Part shown: positions 53,185 to 62,628 of the stretch, piece by piece | Position numbering within the stretch: the stretch's first letter is position 1 | Layout: every line of letters begins with the position of its first letter | From: Chloroflexi bacterium AL-N1 | Lineage (GTDB): Bacteria; Chloroflexota; Chloroflexia; Chloroflexales; Roseiflexaceae | Direction of reading: 5' to 3' | NCBI GenBank assembly: GCA_013122435.1 | Contig: WYDT01000011.1 | Span: 124,001 to 188,000, forward strand | Length of the DNA stretch: 64,000 nt | Notes under the pieces: model-generated | Databases searched by the model: none | Seen by the model: the letters and a program-made list of their open reading frames with translations, nothing else | Told to the model about the DNA's origin: nothing | Position numbers and translations under genes: made by a program

Positions 53185-54081
53185 TCATTTCTCCACTATT
53201 TTGCGAAAACTACACATTGTGTGTGCATGTTGAAACCCTACCCGTCGATAGAGTCCAAGGGCACGCTGATTTTCGGCATTAACTGTCAGGTTAATTTCCT
53301 GAACAGTCTCAAATGAAAACATCCACTGCAACGATGCCGCCATAAGTTGACTACCAATACCGCGGCCACGGGCTGCATTGTCAACACCAATAAACTCGAT
53401 ACTCCCATCACCAAAAGCTGGCTCCACTTCGACATACGCATAGCCAAGCAGTTGACCATTGTCGGTAGCAATGAACATACGACGCTGATCGTTCAAACGG
53501 TTCAGTATTTCTTGACCAGAGTAGTAGGTTCCAGGGAAAATCTGGTCGTGCAGATTACACACAGCCTCATAGTACAGTTCGGTCAGTACCTCAGCGGTAG
53601 TCTCGGAAAGTTGCGCGAGGAGACCTCGATGAAAGTTCCAGATAAAATCGTGGCTGTGTTGGCGAAACCCATGTCGCTCTGCAAAGGCAATACAATTGGC
53701 GTGCTGCTCATTACAGAAAAGTTCATGTTCTAGTGTTATCTGCGGCAACAGAGGCTGGAGATTGCTCCACAATCCATCAGCAACCGTCGGCCAGTCCGAA
53801 TGGTTGGCAAACGGGCCATACAACCATGTGCGGCCAGCATCGAGGTCAATATCAAAGCCAAGCGCTCCCACCAACTCCTGACCTGCGTGTGCAACAATCC
53901 ATGCCTTGTGCGGCAACACATCAAAATCTTGGATGGATTGGGCAATTTCTGCTGGCTCAGTACCAAGATAGCCAATATGATGCTGTGGTTGCTGGTTCAA
54001 ATCAGCCAACCAAGCCGCGAGTTGTGTCAGATCTGATGGCTGTCGGGTGAGGCGTGCAAACTGCAACATCATTGCATCCAA
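53185..54081 (-). CDS. GNAT-family N-acetyltransferase in the heme block
   Basis: 298 residues: apparently two GNAT halves. The C-terminal one (about 150-298) has the acetyl-CoA loop in VDNAARGRGIGSQLMAASLQW and the closing VNAENQRALGLYRRVGFQHAH; the N-terminal half keeps the fold but lacks a clear P-loop. It lies tightly between hemE (2 bases) and hemH (1 base), so it is cotranscribed. Substrate unknown; no direct link to heme chemistry is evident. Confidence 0.85.
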   Translation of the reverse strand: MDAMMLQFARLTRQPSDLTQLAAWLADLNQQPQHHIGYLGTEPAEIAQSIQDFDVLPHKAWIVAHAGQELVGALGFDIDLDAGRTWLYGPFANHSDWPTVADGLWSNLQPLLPQITLEHELFCNEQHANCIAFAERHGFRQHSHDFIWNFHRGLLAQLSETTAEVLTELYYEAVCNLHDQIFPGTYYSGQEILNRLNDQRRMFIATDNGQLLGYAYVEVEPAFGDGSIEFIGVDNAARGRGIGSQLMAASLQWMFSFETVQEINLTVNAENQRALGLYRRVGFQHAHTMCSFRKIVEK

Positions 54082-54083
54082 TC

Positions 54084-55124
54084 TCAGGACTGATGCACAA
54101 AATCGGTCAGTCGTGCCACATGTTCTACAGGCGTTTCGGTTAAGATACCATGACCCAGGTTAAAAATATGGCCGGGTCGACCAGCCGCACGTGCTAGAAT
54201 ATCGGCGGCGCGACGCTCGATCTCGGGCCACGGAGCAAATAATGCCATCGGGTCAAGATTGCCCTGGACAGCAAATCCGGGACCAAGTTGCGCCCATGCC
54301 TCATCAAGAGGAATACGCCAATCAACCCCGATCACATCGGCTTCGATATGTCGCAGCGTCGGGAGCATACCGCTGGTGGTTGTGCCAAAGTAAATCACGG
54401 GAACACCACGTTCCTTTACCGCAGCCACACAGCGTTGCACATGCGGCAGAACATACTCAGCATAATCACCAGGCGACAGAGAACCTACCCAACTATCAAA
54501 GAGTTGGACAGCGCTTGCACCTGCCTCAACCTGAGCCAGTAGGTAACTACTCACGACTGTTGCCAGTTTTTCCATGAGGAGATGCCATGTTTCCGGCTCA
54601 CGATACATCAGGAGTTTGCTACGGCGGAAGTCGCGCGATGAGCCACCTTCGATAGCATATGTCGCCAGCGTAAAGGGCGCGCCGCTAAAACCAATCAGTG
54701 GCACTTTGCCGGCCAATTCCTGAGTCACCAGACCAACGGCTTCAATGGTGTAACCAAGCGATTCATGTGGATCGGTGATACACAATGCTTCAATATCTGA
54801 CCGGGCACGGAGTGGATTGTGAATAACGGGGCCTTCACCTTGTTCATAAGTCAGGTGCAGACCCATGCCCTCAAGTAGCGGTGGCAGATCAGAGAATATA
54901 ATCGCCGCGTCGACATCGTAGGCACGGATTGGCTGGAGCGTCACCTCAGTGGCCAGTTCTGGCGTCTTTACGAGACCCAGAAATCCATGTTTCTCACGCA
55001 GGGCGCGGTATTCAGACATGTAACGACCTGCCTGACGCATAAACCACACAGGAGTACAATCAACTGGTTCGCGGCGGCAAGCTTTTAGAAAACGACTATC
55101 CTGTAATGTCAATGTAGTCCTCAT
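54084..55124 (-). CDS. hemE: Uroporphyrinogen decarboxylase
   Basis: Decarboxylates uroporphyrinogen III to coproporphyrinogen III. 346 residues: [29 protein letters not shown] (signature 1 with catalytic Arg), [36 protein letters not shown], and [13 protein letters not shown] at the C-terminus. First gene of the second half of the heme block, behind a 352-base gap with a possible extended -10 (reverse strand TTGTACAAT near 55150). Confidence 0.97.
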   Translation of the reverse strand: MRTTLTLQDSRFLKACRREPVDCTPVWFMRQAGRYMSEYRALREKHGFLGLVKTPELATEVTLQPIRAYDVDAAIIFSDLPPLLEGMGLHLTYEQGEGPVIHNPLRARSDIEALCITDPHESLGYTIEAVGLVTQELAGKVPLIGFSGAPFTLATYAIEGGSSRDFRRSKLLMYREPETWHLLMEKLATVVSSYLLAQVEAGASAVQLFDSWVGSLSPGDYAEYVLPHVQRCVAAVKERGVPVIYFGTTTSGMLPTLRHIEADVIGVDWRIPLDEAWAQLGPGFAVQGNLDPMALFAPWPEIERRAADILARAAGRPGHIFNLGHGILTETPVEHVARLTDFVHQS

Positions 55125-55476
55125 TTCTCACGCCTATCTATGTTGACGTTATTGTACAACATGGCGCCTGAGATATACTAATCAGTGTCTTCGATCAACC
55201 ATATCAGCACACTATTCACACCACCCAGGCAACTGATGTGTCTGCCACAGTCACGAGGATCTGGAGGATTTCACTATGTGGGCATCCTTGATCAATACAG
55301 CGTGAAGTGGTGAAGCGAGATGATCGATTAAGTAGCTAATTTAATCTGAAGACGCAACAATAAGACGTTCGTATACCGTACGGACTTGCATCATTCATCA
55401 TATTTTGAATTCATAGTATGTCGAGCAGTTATGCGTCAGGGTAACATAGAAGAGAGAAGGCACATCTTCGCATACA
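55125..55476. other. 352-base gap between hemE and hemQ
   Basis: No reading frame with a ribosome site, tRNA or clear terminator is seen. The right-to-left promoter of hemE probably lies near 55150 (reverse TTGTACAAT). The gap splits the heme block into a regulator/hemA/hemQ part and a hemE-to-hemL part. Confidence 0.45.
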
Positions 55477-56175
55477 TTACCCGATCAACGACAACACCTC
55501 ACGCAATGGTCGATGAATAGCCGTAATAATCGGCGTGTCACGCAGAGTGTATCGACGTGCCTCGGTATTACGAAGATCGGTTACCAATGAGCTAAAGCGC
55601 GGTAGATCTTCGGTTTCGTACGCCACGACAAACTCTTGATCGTCGATACCGGTTGTATATAACAACACTTGCCGAATATCCTCATACTCGTGTCCTACAC
55701 GGATATGCTCGTTCATCATCCCCTGGCGTGCTTCCCGACTCATAAGATACCAGTCAGCCGTTTTGCTAAATGGGTATACAATGAGATATGTTTGACGATC
55801 CTCCAGGTCAATAGCCTGTTCTTGTGTCGTCGGACGTTTGGTATATACCGAACGACGCGTAAAACCATAGAGATTGTGCGTCTGCTCAAGATACTGTCCC
55901 ATACCAGTTTGCAACAAACGACTGGTCATCTCCTGCATGGGAATAGGTGAAAGACCTTTTCGCCATAGCAAAAGATCACTGTCGATTTTCATGCCAATGG
56001 CACTGTAGGGATAGGTCCGAATATCTGGATCGGCTTCCTCTACTACACGGGCAAATGCCTCACGACCATCTTCCCGCGCACTGAGTGGCAAACGACGCCA
56101 GGCAGGATCAGCCTTAAAACAGGTATATTGGACAAATAAAGGTGGTCGTTCAACATTTTCTCGGTTCGATGACAT
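55477..56175 (-). CDS. hemQ: Coproheme decarboxylase (HemQ/ChdC)
   Basis: Final step of the coproporphyrin-dependent pathway: oxidative decarboxylation of coproheme III to heme b. 232 residues of the chlorite dismutase superfamily with YLIVYPFSKTADWYLMSREARQ (catalytic Tyr near 134), GMMNEHIRVGHEYEDIRQVLLYTTGIDDQEFVVAYET (proximal His in this stretch) and FSSLVTDLRNTEARRYT. The Arg and Tyr residues diagnostic for HemQ rather than chlorite dismutase appear to be kept. The start overlaps the last 26 bases of hemA, giving translational coupling. Confidence 0.95.
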   Translation of the reverse strand: MSSNRENVERPPLFVQYTCFKADPAWRRLPLSAREDGREAFARVVEEADPDIRTYPYSAIGMKIDSDLLLWRKGLSPIPMQEMTSRLLQTGMGQYLEQTHNLYGFTRRSVYTKRPTTQEQAIDLEDRQTYLIVYPFSKTADWYLMSREARQGMMNEHIRVGHEYEDIRQVLLYTTGIDDQEFVVAYETEDLPRFSSLVTDLRNTEARRYTLRDTPIITAIHRPLREVLSLIG

Positions 56176-57430
56176 GTGGTTCCCTCATTGTGTCTAGTTG
56201 AAACAGTTGCTGCACTGACTGGGCAAACTGAAGTCCCAGATCAGGATCTTTCATGGTTTTAATAGGTTGATGCAGTAATTTATTGATAATTGACGAACTC
56301 AAGGTGCGAATAGCCTCCTGTTCACGAGCTGAGAGTTCTGGCAAGCGTGCCAGCGTACGTTCTATCTCAGCCTCGCAGATGGCCTCAGCACGTTCACGTA
56401 GTGCACGGATAGTCGGCACAACCTGCTGAGCATTCCACCAATCCATAAATTTTTGCACTTCGTCCTCTACCAGCAACGCAGCACGTTGTACTTCTGTTGC
56501 ACGCATAGAACGATTTGTCTCACATATCTCTTGCATCCCGTCAACATCGATCAACGCGACACCGGACAGTTCTTGAATATGTGGATCAACATCACGTGGT
56601 ACGGCCAGATCGACAATAACAAGCGGTTGTGTGCGTGCATCCACCGCCTCTGCCATAGCGTCATAGCTAATAATATATCCTGGTGCCGAAGTGCAACTGA
56701 TAATTACATCACTAGACTGCATTGCCACTTCAAGTTGCTCAATGGAAAGTGACTCAACACCATAGCGCGTCGCGACATGTGCGGCACGTGATTCGGTGCG
56801 GCTCATTACATGGATCGTTACGTCTTCACCGTGCAGATGTTTGAGGGCAAGTTCACCCATACGTCCTGCACCAATGATAAGAAAACGATGTCCTGTAAGA
56901 CAACCAAGTGTCTGCTGCACAAAATCAAGACCGACCGAAACAACCGATACATGGCTGCGCGCAAGACCTGTCCGTGTGCGTGCAATTTTACCGGCGGTGA
57001 GTGCACTATCTACTAGGCGGCGTAAAACACCACCAAGAATGCCAGCATCCTTTGCTGTCGCCATTGCATGCTTGATTTGATTCACGATTTGTGTTTCGCC
57101 AAGCACCATCGAGTCAAGCCCCGCCGCCAGATGAAAGATGTGGCGAATGGCTTCGATGTCTGTGCGTATCTCAATAGAAGGTGCTATCTCATCGAGAGAG
57201 ATGTTATGCCAATCCGCGAAGAATCGTAAGAGCGCCTGGTCAACACCTTTATGATTGTCATCAAACGCATACACTTCTACCCGATTACAAGTTGAAAGAA
57301 TAAATCCCTCAGCAACATATGTTTGCAATGTAGCAAGTGCTGCAGGAAGATCGGCATCGCTAAATGTAAGATGTTCACGTACCTCAACAGATACATTTCT
57401 TTGATGGAGACTTATACAGACAAGTTGCAC
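56150..57430 (-). CDS. hemA: Glutamyl-tRNA reductase
   Basis: First step of tetrapyrrole synthesis: NADPH reduction of glutamyl-tRNA to glutamate 1-semialdehyde. 426 residues: SLHQRNVSVEVREHLTFS, FILSTCNRVEVYAF (catalytic Cys near 48), HIFHLAAGLDSMVLGETQIVNQIKHA, FLIIGAGRMGELALKHL, and SVDGMQEICETNR-type dimer region. Uses a GTG start at 57430 with AGG 6 bases upstream. It follows the MerR-type regulator gene after a 95-base gap; normally this step is the feedback point for heme. Confidence 0.96.
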   Translation of the reverse strand: MQLVCISLHQRNVSVEVREHLTFSDADLPAALATLQTYVAEGFILSTCNRVEVYAFDDNHKGVDQALLRFFADWHNISLDEIAPSIEIRTDIEAIRHIFHLAAGLDSMVLGETQIVNQIKHAMATAKDAGILGGVLRRLVDSALTAGKIARTRTGLARSHVSVVSVGLDFVQQTLGCLTGHRFLIIGAGRMGELALKHLHGEDVTIHVMSRTESRAAHVATRYGVESLSIEQLEVAMQSSDVIISCTSAPGYIISYDAMAEAVDARTQPLVIVDLAVPRDVDPHIQELSGVALIDVDGMQEICETNRSMRATEVQRAALLVEDEVQKFMDWWNAQQVVPTIRALRERAEAICEAEIERTLARLPELSAREQEAIRTLSSSIINKLLHQPIKTMKDPDLGLQFAQSVQQLFQLDTMREPHVIEPRKC

Positions 57431-57525
57431 AGATAGCCTGACCTCTCTGTTAAAACAATTTCAATCAACAATACACATGTGAACAGGTGACACAAGCACC
57501 TAAAACGACTCACGAAGCATAAACA

Positions 57526-58173
57526 CTAGAGTGCAATGTGCCCCGTTTCATAGCCAGTAATCACACCCAGTAGAACCGCATCCATAAACTGTCCAATCCG
57601 AGCATGGAGTTCGGCAGCTTCAACCAGATCGGTTGGTTGAGCAATGCCGGGAAGAGGCATGGCGAGTTGAGAAAAGGAACGGCGAAAGAACAAAAACGCC
57701 TCAACAGTATCATGCATGCTAACATCGGCTTGCTGCGTTTCATGCCCGTAGTGCTCACCAATGATACGTGCTTCATCGAGAAAACGTTCATCATCTTCAC
57801 GTCGGTTAATGTACTGAATAAGCAATCCCAGTAACTGTTGGCCCAAGCCACGCATCCGACTGGCATCTGAGCGAGCCGCAAGACGTGTATGCCATTCTTG
57901 TCGCGCAAGTTCATGCTCATTCACACCCCAGTTAGTTGACTTCGATCGGGGTGCAGTCCGCGACGGGAGGCGTGATTGATCCGAATGTATCAGTTGCTCT
58001 ACCGCAATACGCGAAAAACGCCGATGCCCACCAAGCGTTTTTTTCATCGGCACACGTCCACTGTCACCCCAGCGCCGCAGGGTGGAGGCAGCTACTCCGA
58101 GCAAACTACTGGCCTCTTGGAGCGAGAGCCACTGCTCATTCATTTCGTCTACACTTGTGTTATGAGATTTCAT
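57526..58173 (-). CDS. MerR-type HTH regulator with RsbRD-like C-terminal domain
   Basis: 215 residues from ATG 58173 (the frame goes further but into the hemY region; ATG 58143 is another choice). Residues 12-65 are a MerR/excisionase winged helix: LSLQEASSLLGVAASTLRRWGDSGRVP and TLGGHRRFSRIAVEQLI. Residues 95-210 form an all-helical domain (LGQQLLGLLIQYINRREDDERFLDEARIIGEHYG, VEAFLFFRRSFSQLAMPL) like the RsbRD/RsbT co-antagonist N-terminal globin-like family. Being placed between hemY and hemA in one direction suggests control of heme genes, perhaps sensing heme or a porphyrin in the globin-like part. Four 9-bp direct repeats lie just upstream. Confidence 0.8.
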   Translation of the reverse strand: MKSHNTSVDEMNEQWLSLQEASSLLGVAASTLRRWGDSGRVPMKKTLGGHRRFSRIAVEQLIHSDQSRLPSRTAPRSKSTNWGVNEHELARQEWHTRLAARSDASRMRGLGQQLLGLLIQYINRREDDERFLDEARIIGEHYGHETQQADVSMHDTVEAFLFFRRSFSQLAMPLPGIAQPTDLVEAAELHARIGQFMDAVLLGVITGYETGHIAL

Positions 58174-58182
58174 ATAAAATGT

Positions 58183-58218
58183 TTCAAAACTACCAAATAT
58201 ACCAAAAATGCCAAATTT
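58183..58218. repeat. Four 9-bp direct repeats ahead of the heme regulator
   Basis: TTCAAAACT, ACCAAATAT, ACCAAAAAT and GCCAAATTT follow one another with exact 9-bp period (consensus nnCAAAnnT), starting 10 bases upstream of the regulator's start codon. Candidate binding site of the regulator itself. Confidence 0.55.
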
Positions 58219-58297
58219 ACTATAGATCATGAGAAGTAGTCTCGTCAATAACAGACCGATTACAAATACGATACAACTACTGAGCAAATTACCAATT

Positions 58298-59785
58298 CTA
58301 GATACTAACAGGAAATCGTTCTTGTATGTGTGCAATAGCTTGTGCAGCTGCATCTTTACCCTGCTTGACACAATCAGGGATACCAACGCCATGATAGGCG
58401 CTACCACTCAGGTAGAAACCTGCCGGGCATAATGCCGCAAGCTGTGTCATGTGGTCAAGATGTCCAACATCGTATTGGGGTTGGGCATCAGGCCAACGAT
58501 AGATACGACTAAAGATGGGATCTGCGTCAATTTTAAGCATAGATCGGAGTTCTTCGCGCACAATGTTCAGCATTTCTGCATCATCGCGTTGCATCATCTC
58601 AGGTGTGCGTGAGCCACCAACGAAGACACGTACGAGTGCATGATCATCTGGTGCGCGATGGGCAAATTTGCGTGACGTCATAGTACAGGCATTGATGCGA
58701 CGTCGCTCTGTGCGCGGAATGACCAGCCCAAAGCCCTTGAGTGGTTCACCGACATCACTATGTCGATAGGCTAATGAGACAGTGGCTGTCGAGACATAGC
58801 GAATGCGACGAAGCCCCTCAGCAAGTGCTGGTTGGAATTTCTCGACCAGATCGGCAGTAATGTAGGACGGAGTCGTTACGACGACGGCGTCGGCCTGGAG
58901 TGTCTCACGATTATCAAGAGTGATATGGTAGGCTGCCTCAGCATTATCAGGCGTATGAACAAGGGCTGTAACACCGCAACCAGTGAGCACATCGCATTGC
59001 ACCTGGGTTTTGAGTGCCTGCACCAGCTCTTCAATACCACCACGTAACGACACAAAAGGACTGGTAGCTGCCTGAGGCTTACCCTGTGACTGTTTCCTTT
59101 GGCGACGCATCGCCAGCATACCACGGGTAAGGCTTCCATACTTTTCTTCCATGGTACGAAAACGGGGGAATGTTGCCAGTAAACTTTGTCGTTCAGCTGC
59201 CGAACTATGGATACCTGACAGCAACGGCTCACCAATTCTATCTAGGGCTTCATTTCCTAAACGACGCCGCATAAATTCTGCCAGTGTTTCATCGGCACCA
59301 TCACGTTTGGGAGGAATGAAGAGATCCATGGCCATTCGCAATTTACCCAGAGGTGAAATCATTGGCGAGAGTGCAAATGGCAGAATTTTCGTCGGAACAA
59401 TCAACTGAAGGCCATCGGGCATAGCGCACAGTTTACCCTTGAGTAAGACATAGACTTTTTGTTGTTCACGATTGGGCATCATCAGTTGATCTGACAGACC
59501 CAGATCATGAACCAGCTCGACACCCCAGGGTTTCTGTGCAACAAACGAGTCAGGTCCACCCTCAATAAGAAACCCCCCATGCTGATCGATCTTTTCAGTG
59601 AGGATTTTGCCCCCAAGCCGATCACTACGCTCAATCAATGTGCATGTAACTGCTACACCTTGCGTTTTCGCCATGCGTTCAAGGTAAAATGCAGTACTTA
59701 AACCTGTGATACCACCACCTATGATAACAATGCGAGAGGAATGAGAGGTACTGGTGAGATCATCGAGTGTGGCAACAGCACTCAT
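58298..59785 (-). CDS. hemY: Oxygen-dependent coproporphyrinogen/protoporphyrinogen oxidase
   Basis: FAD flavoenzyme. 495 residues: FAD-binding IVIIGGGITGLSTAFYLER (near 20), GGKILTEKIDQHGGFLIEGGPDSFVAQKPW, RTERRRINACTMTSRKFAHR, and C-terminal LSGSAYHGVGIPDCVKQGKDAA. In organisms with HemQ this enzyme acts as CgoX, oxidising coproporphyrinogen III to coproporphyrin III. First gene of the heme block. No strong ribosome site ahead of ATG 59785. Confidence 0.95.
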   Translation of the reverse strand: MSAVATLDDLTSTSHSSRIVIIGGGITGLSTAFYLERMAKTQGVAVTCTLIERSDRLGGKILTEKIDQHGGFLIEGGPDSFVAQKPWGVELVHDLGLSDQLMMPNREQQKVYVLLKGKLCAMPDGLQLIVPTKILPFALSPMISPLGKLRMAMDLFIPPKRDGADETLAEFMRRRLGNEALDRIGEPLLSGIHSSAAERQSLLATFPRFRTMEEKYGSLTRGMLAMRRQRKQSQGKPQAATSPFVSLRGGIEELVQALKTQVQCDVLTGCGVTALVHTPDNAEAAYHITLDNRETLQADAVVVTTPSYITADLVEKFQPALAEGLRRIRYVSTATVSLAYRHSDVGEPLKGFGLVIPRTERRRINACTMTSRKFAHRAPDDHALVRVFVGGSRTPEMMQRDDAEMLNIVREELRSMLKIDADPIFSRIYRWPDAQPQYDVGHLDHMTQLAALCPAGFYLSGSAYHGVGIPDCVKQGKDAAAQAIAHIQERFPVSI

Positions 59786-59928
59786 AAACGATCCAATTCT
59801 ATCAAAACTGTCATAACTCTTAGGGTCCTAGTATATCGGATTAGAAACACTGTGTCAACGTTCACAAAGTTACGACAAATGGTGTGCAATCCCTGGATGG
59901 TTGACGTAAGTAGTAGCTACAACGAAAA

Positions 59929-59952
59929 GCGAGCAGACCTGATGCTGCTCGC
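59929..59952 (-). terminator. Terminator after the cytochrome pseudogene
   Basis: GCGAGCAG pairs with CTGCTCGC around an 8-base loop; TTTTCG follows on the reverse strand. It lies between the pseudogene end (60037) and hemY. Confidence 0.75.
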
Positions 59953-60036
59953 CTGATCTACGCTATAACCTGTTCTTCCCTTTTCTAATGGTTACTCTCT
60001 TAACGAGTCCCATGGTCGTTTGCCTCCTGGCCATGT

Positions 60037-62268
60037 CTATTCACACCAATCTATTAAATCATCAAGTACGTCAGAATTGACACCATTTTCGCGGAGACGT
60101 GGAATGACTCGATAGAAATTATCGGCATGCCAGTTGGCAGGGATCTCAAAAATACGCCCCTGCCCATGTGGAACATCCATAGGGCGATAATTGGGTGATT
60201 CGATACAATACCAGGTGGATATATTCTTTATATTATGGTCACAACGTACCCATTCATCTTGTGGAATCGCTGTAGTTACTTCGAGAAATTCACGCAACAT
60301 CAAACTCACAACACGCACTCGCAAACCAGGTTCATAGGCATTAAGTTCATCCATTATGCTGGTATCGCCATGCGGTGTGCTATAGAGCCCCCATGGATGG
60401 GTGATCCGTAACTGCCATCTGTCAAGTTTTGGACCGACACCATTGTTTCGATTTTGATACCCTTTGATCAAACTTTGGATATATCGTAGTGGATGCTCAA
60501 CACCTGATACATCTGATAGTTCGTAGATATGAAGAAATTGGCAGGGCCAATCTTGTGGTTGAACATTTACCTCTTGACGTTGGCCACTGTTGATCGTCAT
60601 CTGTAATTGATACCAAACCGAGGATTGATACTTTCCAACAACCAGTGGTTGACCCCCTGATGTTTTGATATCACCGGCCACAATATGGTGAACAAGTGGA
60701 TGTACCGACTGTGCATACATCGGCCACGCACGGCTTTCGCCTGCTGGTAAGACCTGTGGAGATTTGTCTTCCAGGTTATACTCCTGCACGATTTCCCATT
60801 GTTTTGTAGCACTCCACTTAGCGAGGTTCAGTTTGGCCTGTTCGCGTGCAGTACGTTCACTCACAGATGATCGACGGTTTTGAATGACATGTTTTAACAC
60901 TGTACTGTCTAAAGAGCGCCATTGTGAACCACCCAATGAGGAGTCTATCCGGCCTTCAGCCAGGAAACCACGACTCTTCTGATTGATCTCACTAGTAAGG
61001 TACATAAACCGATTTGGTTGTTCCGGAAGTTACTCAACGCCCTTTTCCTCAAACTCCTGCTGCGTTTCAAGATAGGCTTGCTGTGGGGAAGGCCCATTAA
61101 CACCGCCGACAAATATATCGCCCCATAAATCAAGTGGATGGACCTCTGGTAACCATGCATTGCAGTCTGGGAACTGCATAGCGACCGGGATTTCACGTAT
61201 ATTCAAAGTGCCTTTGGTATCTGCAACCTGATGAATTGCCTGTGGTGTAGTTCCGTCAGGGAACACATAGGCAAGCATCTGCATCTCGCTCAAGTACCAC
61301 ATTGATACCAGCTCACGCTGCCCACATCTGCACAGGTTGGCTATCCAGCCCTGGGCCAGGTTGATATGGAGGATTCCACGGACGTCCAGGGTTAGGAACA
61401 TCGAACGGATATAGCTGGCAATTTGCTGGCCCTGCTTCTCACTCAGACCATGAAACTGGCTACGAGCTACGATTGACCATTTTGAGTAATTGAAATACTT
61501 CAAATCTCGACCATCCTGAGCATGACAACGGGCACAACGCGCTTTGATAGCACGATTCGGAGCGAGGGGCGACTCGATCAATTGGGCCTCTTCCCACAAC
61601 TGTTTCCCTTCAGCAATATCTGCAGGGTTGTTTAATGGAGGGTGTCAATTTGCGACCTTTTCTTGCTCACAGGCACTATCTGGCAGCACAAAGTTACCGT
61701 CCCGCAAGAAATTCAGGCCAATGACGCGATAACCAGAGGTAGCACCATCCGTTCCGTTAAAACAAAACATAAGCGTATTCGCACCGCTTTCTAGTCCGGT
61801 GATGGGAACGCGCATGCGAACAGTATAAAAGCCACCACCAATACCACCATAGTTTTTTTCAGGGCCAATGACTGTTACCGTATCGTTATTGAGATTAATC
61901 CATGTACCGTCATTGATACACGCTGGCTTTATCTCCTCCCCCATCAGTATACCCCGGGCGATGGACACGTAACCATAACTGATCGATCTTGTCAGGGTTA
62001 TCGAAATGAATGCTAACTGACTTGGTATACCCGTCTGATCCCAGCACTTCAATCGGCAAATGGATCGTCTCTGCACCGATCTGGTCTGCCTTAACCTTCC
62101 CTGTCTGGATCATAGGCAAAAGGTATTGGCCATCTCCACATTATTACTGAGTTGCTGTGTCTGAGCATACAGATGATGACCAGATGATTGGGCTGGTGTA
62201 CGCGCAGTAACTATGGTCAGAAGTGTCACACATATGATTGTAGTACTGATAATAATGGCACGTTGCAT
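60037..62268 (-). pseudogene. Decayed gene for an exported c-type cytochrome with carbohydrate-binding-like N-domain
   Basis: One ancestral frame of about 744 codons, now broken many times. ATG 62268 has GGAAGGGA and encodes a signal peptide (MQRAIIISTTIICVTLLTIV). The frame shifts near 62135, giving SDGYTKSVSIHFDNP..HRPGYTDG (beta domain), shifts back in a G-run near 61955, then has an in-frame TGA at 61645, followed by RCARCHAQDGRD (heme c CxxCH). A second shifted segment (about 61400-61275) restores YIRS-DVPNPGRPWNPPYQPG and contains TGA 61313-61315; an in-frame TAA lies at 61030. The last 322 codons are open to 60037. No intact copy is nearby. Confidence 0.85.
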
Positions 62269-62628
62269 AGATTTTCCCTTCCACAAAAAAGTTGGGTATA
62301 CAAGATTTTCAGTAAGCCCTTACAAAACCTATTTCACCCTTTTGTTTACCAAAATAAATAGCAATACTGTGACGAACGCTCATATGCAAGCGCACAATCT
62401 TAATAAACAAAAACTATTCTGGCATACGTTACTAACAATAAGAGTGCTTTTGTGACCGCATACGCAGATCGCCCCACCACATCAGATTATTATCATTGCA
62501 CTTTATGACACCATCCGTTAATCTACGCCAGGCATTGTACTCCCAAACAGACCCTGCATGTCTGAAGAGATAGAAGAAGATGTTTGTCAGCACAGTGATC
62601 GCCCACAACACATCTTTGAGGATCTTAC
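62269..62628. other. Gap between pseudogene and alr
   Basis: Divergent regulatory space of 360 bases. A/T-rich in the left half; possible reverse promoter TTGTAA...TGTATA near 62295-62330 for the pseudogene. No gene, tRNA or clear hairpin seen. Confidence 0.4.

Noticed and set aside
55477-56175. Chlorite dismutase
   Set aside because: Placement between hemA and hemE with the HemQ-type YPFSKTADWY and MMNEHIRVGH segments favours coproheme decarboxylase.
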